The translations under genes were made by a program, and so were the position numbers. Positions 59,284 to 64,000 of a stretch of 64,000 bases of DNA are shown here, piece after piece. The DNA is taken from assembly GCF_907164915.1 (NCBI RefSeq), contig NC_061862.1:60947068-61011067 (forward strand). Reading direction: 5' to 3'. This stretch comes from Impatiens glandulifera (Eukaryota > Streptophyta > Magnoliopsida > Ericales > Balsaminaceae). Under the pieces are notes generated by a model. It was not told the origin of the DNA. It saw only the letters and a list, made by a program, of their open reading frames with translations, and searched no databases. Numbering within the stretch: the first letter of the stretch is position 1; the number at the start of each line of letters is the position of its first letter.

Positions 59284-62049
59284 CTCATATAAGCTGCATC
59301 AAATTACTGTAAGCTTTCATAACTGGACAAGACAACGGATTCGAATCACTCAACCGCGGACCTTTGGCGGTTTTTCCCCAATTACATGGAGGATTTGAGC
59401 TTGATTGATCTTGGGTTATAATAGAACAAGAATAAAGCTAACAGATGAAATGGGAGAAGGATTAACAAGATCGATGCCTGAAGAACCCTAGAATCAAGAT
59501 TTTGTTTTCTTATTTTCGATTGTAGTTTTAGACTGATTGACTTTGGGGATGACACTGAAAACAAAGAACAGAAAAAAAAAAAAAAAACACATTCTTTCAA
59601 ACTAATTTTGAATCTTCAAAATTTATCATATCTTTTCAACTCAATTTCTCACATTTGAAACTTTTGATTTTCAATAATTTATTTTTCAATGGTTGTGTTT
59701 TCCTTTATGAAAATCCTCATATCCGATATGGGTTTGAAAAAATTATAAATTTATTTAAAATCATTTTATTCGAATATTAATTTTAGAGTATATAAATGGT
59801 TTTGAAAATAGTTTCGGTCATCGACTCGATTTTTTTTTTTACGTATTTCGGTCAGACCCAACCAACCGGTTAAACCACTGATTTTATTTTTATTTTTATT
59901 TTTATTTTAAATAAATTTAAATATATTAACACATAAATTGTATATGTACTCATTTAAAAATATAAAAAATAATCAAATAAATACTAATTAAATTCAATAA
60001 TTTGTCAATTAAATTAATATTATATCAAGTATTTATAATTCTCTACCATCAAAATAATAATCTTACCAAATATCACATGGTTGATATTAATAAACAAATT
60101 AATAAATATTAAAAATATAAAAAACAGTTAAAAAAAATATTAAATCAAACAAATATTGACTAAATTTTCCTAAGAAAATTTAAAATTAAAATTCAAGTCA
60201 TACATACTCATTCTTTCATCTTCATTTATTAATTATATATCATAGGAAGAAAAACTGTAGAGCTAAAGAAAAAAAAACACGCACAAAGGAAGGAAGAGAT
60301 TGTAGATCCGAGAAGTTAAAGATGATAGATCTGAACTGTAGTCTGTAAATTTGATGAGTTAAGGTATATATTATATATAGAACAATAGATTTAAGTGATA
60401 TTAGAACAAGAATTTATGTCTCTATTCTTTCTTGTTTGATATAACTGAACTTGTTGTATCTCATTTTTTCATCTTACCAAACAGATCTGATTTGAGTTAG
60501 TTTTTGGAGGAGAAGAAGAAAACAAATAATAATTTATAAAGTAACCTTTCAAACGGTTTAATTTTTCATTTCAACCGTCCGGTCGGACCGGATTTTGACC
60601 GATTCGAAAGGTAAACCGTATTGAAGATAAAATTCGGACCGCTCAATCAACCGTTTCACGGAACAGTTCCACCGCATATTTTAAAACCTTGTATAATATT
60701 CTGAAATTTTATTTTAATTATATACATACATTCATTTAAAGCATAATTTCATTCAAAGTCAGCTCAATTCTTTAATAGTTACACCAGCTTTAAAACACAA
60801 TTTTTTTTTTTCAAATATATTAATAACATGAATATGAACATAAGACTATTATATTATTAAGGCAACCTATGCAAAATTGGGCCCTCCTCCAATTTTATAG
60901 GTCCCAATTTTTTTTATAAAATAGTTATATTATATTATTAATATTCTTTTTTTTTTCTCTTTTCATATTAATATATTTATAATTTTTTTAAATTTTTTTT
61001 TCCTCCTTCTGTGTTATTTACTCGTTTATATCTAATTTCATTTTATATTATATATAAATATTAATTATATTAAAGGCTATTATTTGAGCTGCTTTTCTAA
61101 CCTAATATCTAATTAATATTAGTAATATTAATCATAATTTTTTAATCTAATCGGATAAGCGTCCTCCGCTCTTTTCTAACCTAATATCTAATATTAATAG
61201 TAATTTTTTAACCTAATCAACTAAGCGGATCATTTTATATTCGAAGTTTCTAAGTCTAATCCTAAATCCTAACATAATCGGCCGCCATCATTTTATATTC
61301 TAACTTTCTAAGTCTAACCCTAAATCCCAACCGTCATTTTCTATTTCATATCTTATGATTCTATCGATCTTCAAATTCACATAATAATTTTCTAATCCTA
61401 AATCCCTACTAAGTCGGTCGTAGGTCATTTTCTATTTCTTCAAGTTTATAAATTTGTAACAACAAATCAACAATCATCTTTTGAGGCAATGATGTTACTT
61501 ATTAAGTTATTTGTTTAATTTTTTCTTATTCTTATTATTTATTTTTAATCTTTACTACTTAAAAAATTAAAATATCAATCATTATATTTTTTCTTATTGT
61601 AGAGTAGTGATATCATATCATTAATATTATCTCGAATCAGACTATTACAAAAAACATATCACCCGTCAGGTATTTTTTTTCTATTTTTGAAGTCTTGAAG
61701 TCTAGATCTAGTTAAATACTTTTACTAAAAATTAGTTTAAATATTTTAGGTTAAAATGACGAAGAAGACTCTAAACGATAAAGATCGAATAAGATTTCGG
61801 AAATATGAGTCTGGTGCTTCTAAAAGAAAAATATCAAGAAACGACACGAGGCAATGACCGAATCATTAGTGGGTTCGATTTCGAAATTGTTCAATGCTAA
61901 AAATCAACATACTCTACCTTTAAGTCAATGAGAAGTATGTTTTCATAGTTTGTTTGTTTTTTTAAATCAATATGTGTTTTCTAGTTGTTAATTATTATTG
62001 TTATCTTTTTCATTTAAAACTTATTATATTAATGTTTTTGATATTTATT
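59284..62049. other. Upstream of the DHHC gene and AT-rich intergenic region
   Basis: 59284-59600 probably contains the promoter and leader of the DHHC gene. The rest is AT-rich with patches of repeated phrases such as CTTTTCTAACCTAATATCTAAT (61095-61190) and TTTTATATTC(T/G)AA(G/C)TTTCTAAGTC (61230-61310). A possible element with GGTTTTGAAAATA-type ends spans about 59797-60695. No gene supported. Confidence 0.45.
59797..60695. mobile_element. Possible MITE / short DNA transposon
   Basis: The left end GGTTTTGAAAATAGTTTCGG and the right end reverse-complemented GGTTTTAAAATATGCGGTGG are similar. Inside each, ACCGGTTAAACC-type and GGTTTACC-type segments recur. The flanks AGTATATAA and TTGTATAAT resemble each other but do not form a clean duplication. 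Class uncertain. Confidence 0.4.
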
Positions 62050-62663
62050 GGGAAGAATGTCAATTTTATTTATAAAGTTGGAGGGAGGTGTCAAATTTAT
62101 TTGCAAAGTTGTAAAATTCTATTTATGTATACAAACTTGTCAAAATGTGTCAAAATTATTTGACATAACGGAATGTTTCAAACGGAGTTAATTTTTTATC
62201 CACGTGGATATTTATTTTATATTTTGTTTTAACTTATTTTTTTTTTTATTTCAAACAGACTTTTTCTTTACATTTAATAAATAAATAAATAATAATTTCA
62301 TTCTCTCTCCTCTTTCACCCGATTCATATTCTTCTTATTTAAATCTTAATCTCCAAAATCTCATCCACCATTTCTAAGACCCACTTTGTCTTCTCTCTCC
62401 GAATTTCACCTATGTTCTTCTCAGTTGATGTCAAAGTAATAGGTTATATATTCAATGCGAAACATCAAACTAGAAATTCTGGATTTCATTTGAATAATTT
62501 GCCTGCAACTAGGGGATTAGAACAATAAGTTTTAGAATTTTGAAAAATAAAATTGAGATTTTGATAAGTTAAATGTCATATGTCACTTGTTTGTCATTGT
62601 TTCTGATTGTTCTTCGTGAAAGAAAAACTAGTTCCAAGATCGCTTCAGCTAGGGTTTTTAAAC

Positions 62664-62990
62664 TCATTTAGTTAGATCCTCAATCACAGAGTTCAATCGC
62701 AGATAAACAAGGTTTATTACAGATATTATATTGTTTGATCGAAACTGGTCCATCGATGAAAACAAGTCTGTATTATCAGGCCTAACAGTAATATCAAAGT
62801 CTATGAATGATCTAGTTAAAAAAGGAATAGCAAAAACAGCTTGCGACATCCTCTAGAGATTGAGATTCGATTTGTTGAGTTCTTAAATGTGAATAGATTG
62901 GTTGCGGGGCTGTGAAAGAGAGGGGATGAAGATGATGGTGGGCTGCCTGCTAGTGAAGAGAGGGGATGAAGATGATGGTAGGTAGAAGAA
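62664..62990 (-). pseudogene. Possible captured gene fragment inside the long-TIR element
   Basis: On the minus strand, a leader-like sequence with CTTCATCCCCTCTC repeats leads to ATG at 62849 in AGAGGATGTCG context and a 61-residue frame (MSQAVFAIPFLTRSFIDFDITV...), followed by a stop at 62664. It is GC-richer than the surrounding arms and looks like the start of a normal gene, as found in Pack-MULEs. I do not recognise the protein, so capture is inferred. Confidence 0.35.
62917..62982. repeat. Short tandem repeat
   Basis: GAGAGGGGATGAAGATGATGGT occurs twice (about 62919-62942 and 62957-62980) separated by GGGCTGCCTGCTAGTGAA. Confidence 0.85.
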
Positions 62991-63254
62991 GAAAATTTTT
63001 ATTTATTTAATTTTATATATTAAATAGAAAAAGAAGGTCTGTTTGAAACCTAAAAAATAGGTTAAAAAAATACAAAAAAATAAATATCCACGTGGATAAA
63101 AACTTAACACCGTTTGAGACATTCCGTTATGGTTAAATAATTTTGACACATTTTGACAAGTTTATATATATAAATAGAATTTTGCAACTTTGTAAATAAA
63201 TTTGACACCTCCTTCCAACTTTATAAATAAAATTGACATTCTTCCCTATTTATT

Positions 63255-64000
63255 ATGAAATGTTTTATATATCAGATATTCTTGTTATATATTTAATTCA
63301 TATATATATATTTTGTTAATTAAAATATTTATAATTATTAATTAAAAAAAATTAATTTTTTTTAATAATATTAAGGACCACAAAATGTAAAATTGCATTG
63401 ACCCCAAATCTTTAAGGCCGGCCCTCAATGGGTCTATCTTGGCGATCAATGAACCGTCAGACTTATAATCGAAAAGATGTTAAGCCTTCCTATTATATAC
63501 TCAACCTCTAAAAAAACTAGACTAAAATTTATTATTTACTAATTTAAATACACAATTATTATATATTTTCAATATAATATACAAGTTAAATAAAAATTTG
63601 ATTTTCACCTAGATCCCCAATTTCGGGCCGGGCTTGTCCACAAGTATAATCAATCAAACATTTAAAAGATTTTTTTTACTCTAGAGCAATTTCATTATGC
63701 TTCTTCCATAATTATTATTAAAACTTGTTATTTATTGTTGAAAACTATTATAGTGTGGTCACTATTTAAAACTCATTAATATATATTTATAGAATGTGAC
63801 TAGTAAAAGGACGAGACCACTCAACATTAAAGCCACTGCCCACTATATTGAAAGTGAAAGTTTGAATAATATTTTATATTTTTGTAGAACATTCATGAAC
63901 AATTATGAACATGATAAATGTTAACTAATATTTTTCATATGAGTCTCATTCAGTTTTTACAGAATATTATTTTGTTTAAGAACATTTGCACGTTATCATG
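63255..64000. other. AT-rich intergenic sequence with a hAT-like end
   Basis: Near 63410-63430, TTTAAGGCCGGCCCTCA looks like a right terminus of a hAT-type MITE (reverse complement TGAGGGCCGGCC), but I found no matching left end or 8-bp duplication. The rest shows no gene. Confidence 0.4.

Larger units (their letters stand above)
62050..63246. mobile_element. Long-terminal-inverted-repeat element (Mutator-like candidate)
   Basis: 1197 bp with inverted arms of about 240 bp each, starting GGGAAGAATGTCAATTTTAT on the left and GGGAAGAATGTCAATTTTAT on the reverse-complemented right. Shared internal landmarks include GGTGTCAAATTTATTT, ACGGAATGT, and TATCCACGTGGATA. TATTTATT is duplicated exactly on both sides (62042-62049 and 63247-63254), 8 bp. 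Long arms point to a Mutator-like element, although those usually make 9-bp duplications. The centre carries non-transposon sequence (see below). Confidence 0.82.

Noticed and set aside
59195..59398. 67-residue plus-strand frame
   Set aside because: Antisense to exon 1 and the leader of the DHHC gene; no domain.
60862..63432. A single large hAT element spanning both ends of this stretch
   Set aside because: The right end has GGGCCGGCC, but the left sequence GGCAACCTATGC does not pair with it and no 8-bp duplication exists.

Overview
The window is nuclear DNA of a flowering plant, most likely a eudicot. The evidence is four plant gene families with plant-style GT/AG introns (CIPK, OVATE family protein, WNK kinase, DHHC S-acyltransferase), very AT-rich intergenic DNA, and dense nests of Ty1/copia, LINE, CACTA, hAT-like and Mutator-like elements. 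I cannot name the species. No tRNA, rRNA or CRISPR array was seen.

Layout. 1-8.1 kb is a transposon graveyard: a decayed copia pol (+) fused to a decayed LINE (-), which is itself split by a 2.5 kb CACTA element. 8.5-31.4 kb is built around repeated copies of the 3' flank of a CIPK gene. Copy A is at about 8.57-9.79 kb. Copy B is at about 10.9-18.9 kb; it is split by a copia element with LTRs and a TACTT target duplication, and by a 1.2 kb Mutator-like element with a 9-bp duplication, and it ends in a broken piece of the CIPK coding region. Copy C is next to the intact CIPK gene (30020-31357, minus). Between B and C lies a second, badly decayed copia with two LTRs, holding a hAT-like element that contains further insertions.

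31.4-37.9 kb is gene-poor AT-rich sequence. 37.9-40.8 kb is a minus-strand copia derivative that has lost most of pol and carries three tandem-repeat blocks. 43.2-44.9 kb is a compact copia derivative with both LTRs, a primer-binding site, a perfect TTCTT target duplication and, unusually, a 530-bp palindrome made of gag plus LTR pieces. 45.7-59.3 kb is the gene-rich part: an OVATE family repressor (+), a seven-exon WNK kinase (-) and a twelve-exon DHHC palmitoyltransferase (-), with spliced frames that I reconstructed exon by exon. 59.6-64 kb is AT-rich and holds a 1.2 kb long-terminal-inverted-repeat element at 62050-63246 that may have captured a gene fragment.

The four intact genes are independent plant genes (calcium/stress signalling, transcriptional repression, WNK signalling, membrane-protein S-acylation). 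Nothing in the window says they act together. The most unusual structures are the palindromic copia derivative, the serial duplication of the CIPK flank, the nested transposons with clean target-site duplications, and the long-TIR element with possible gene cargo.
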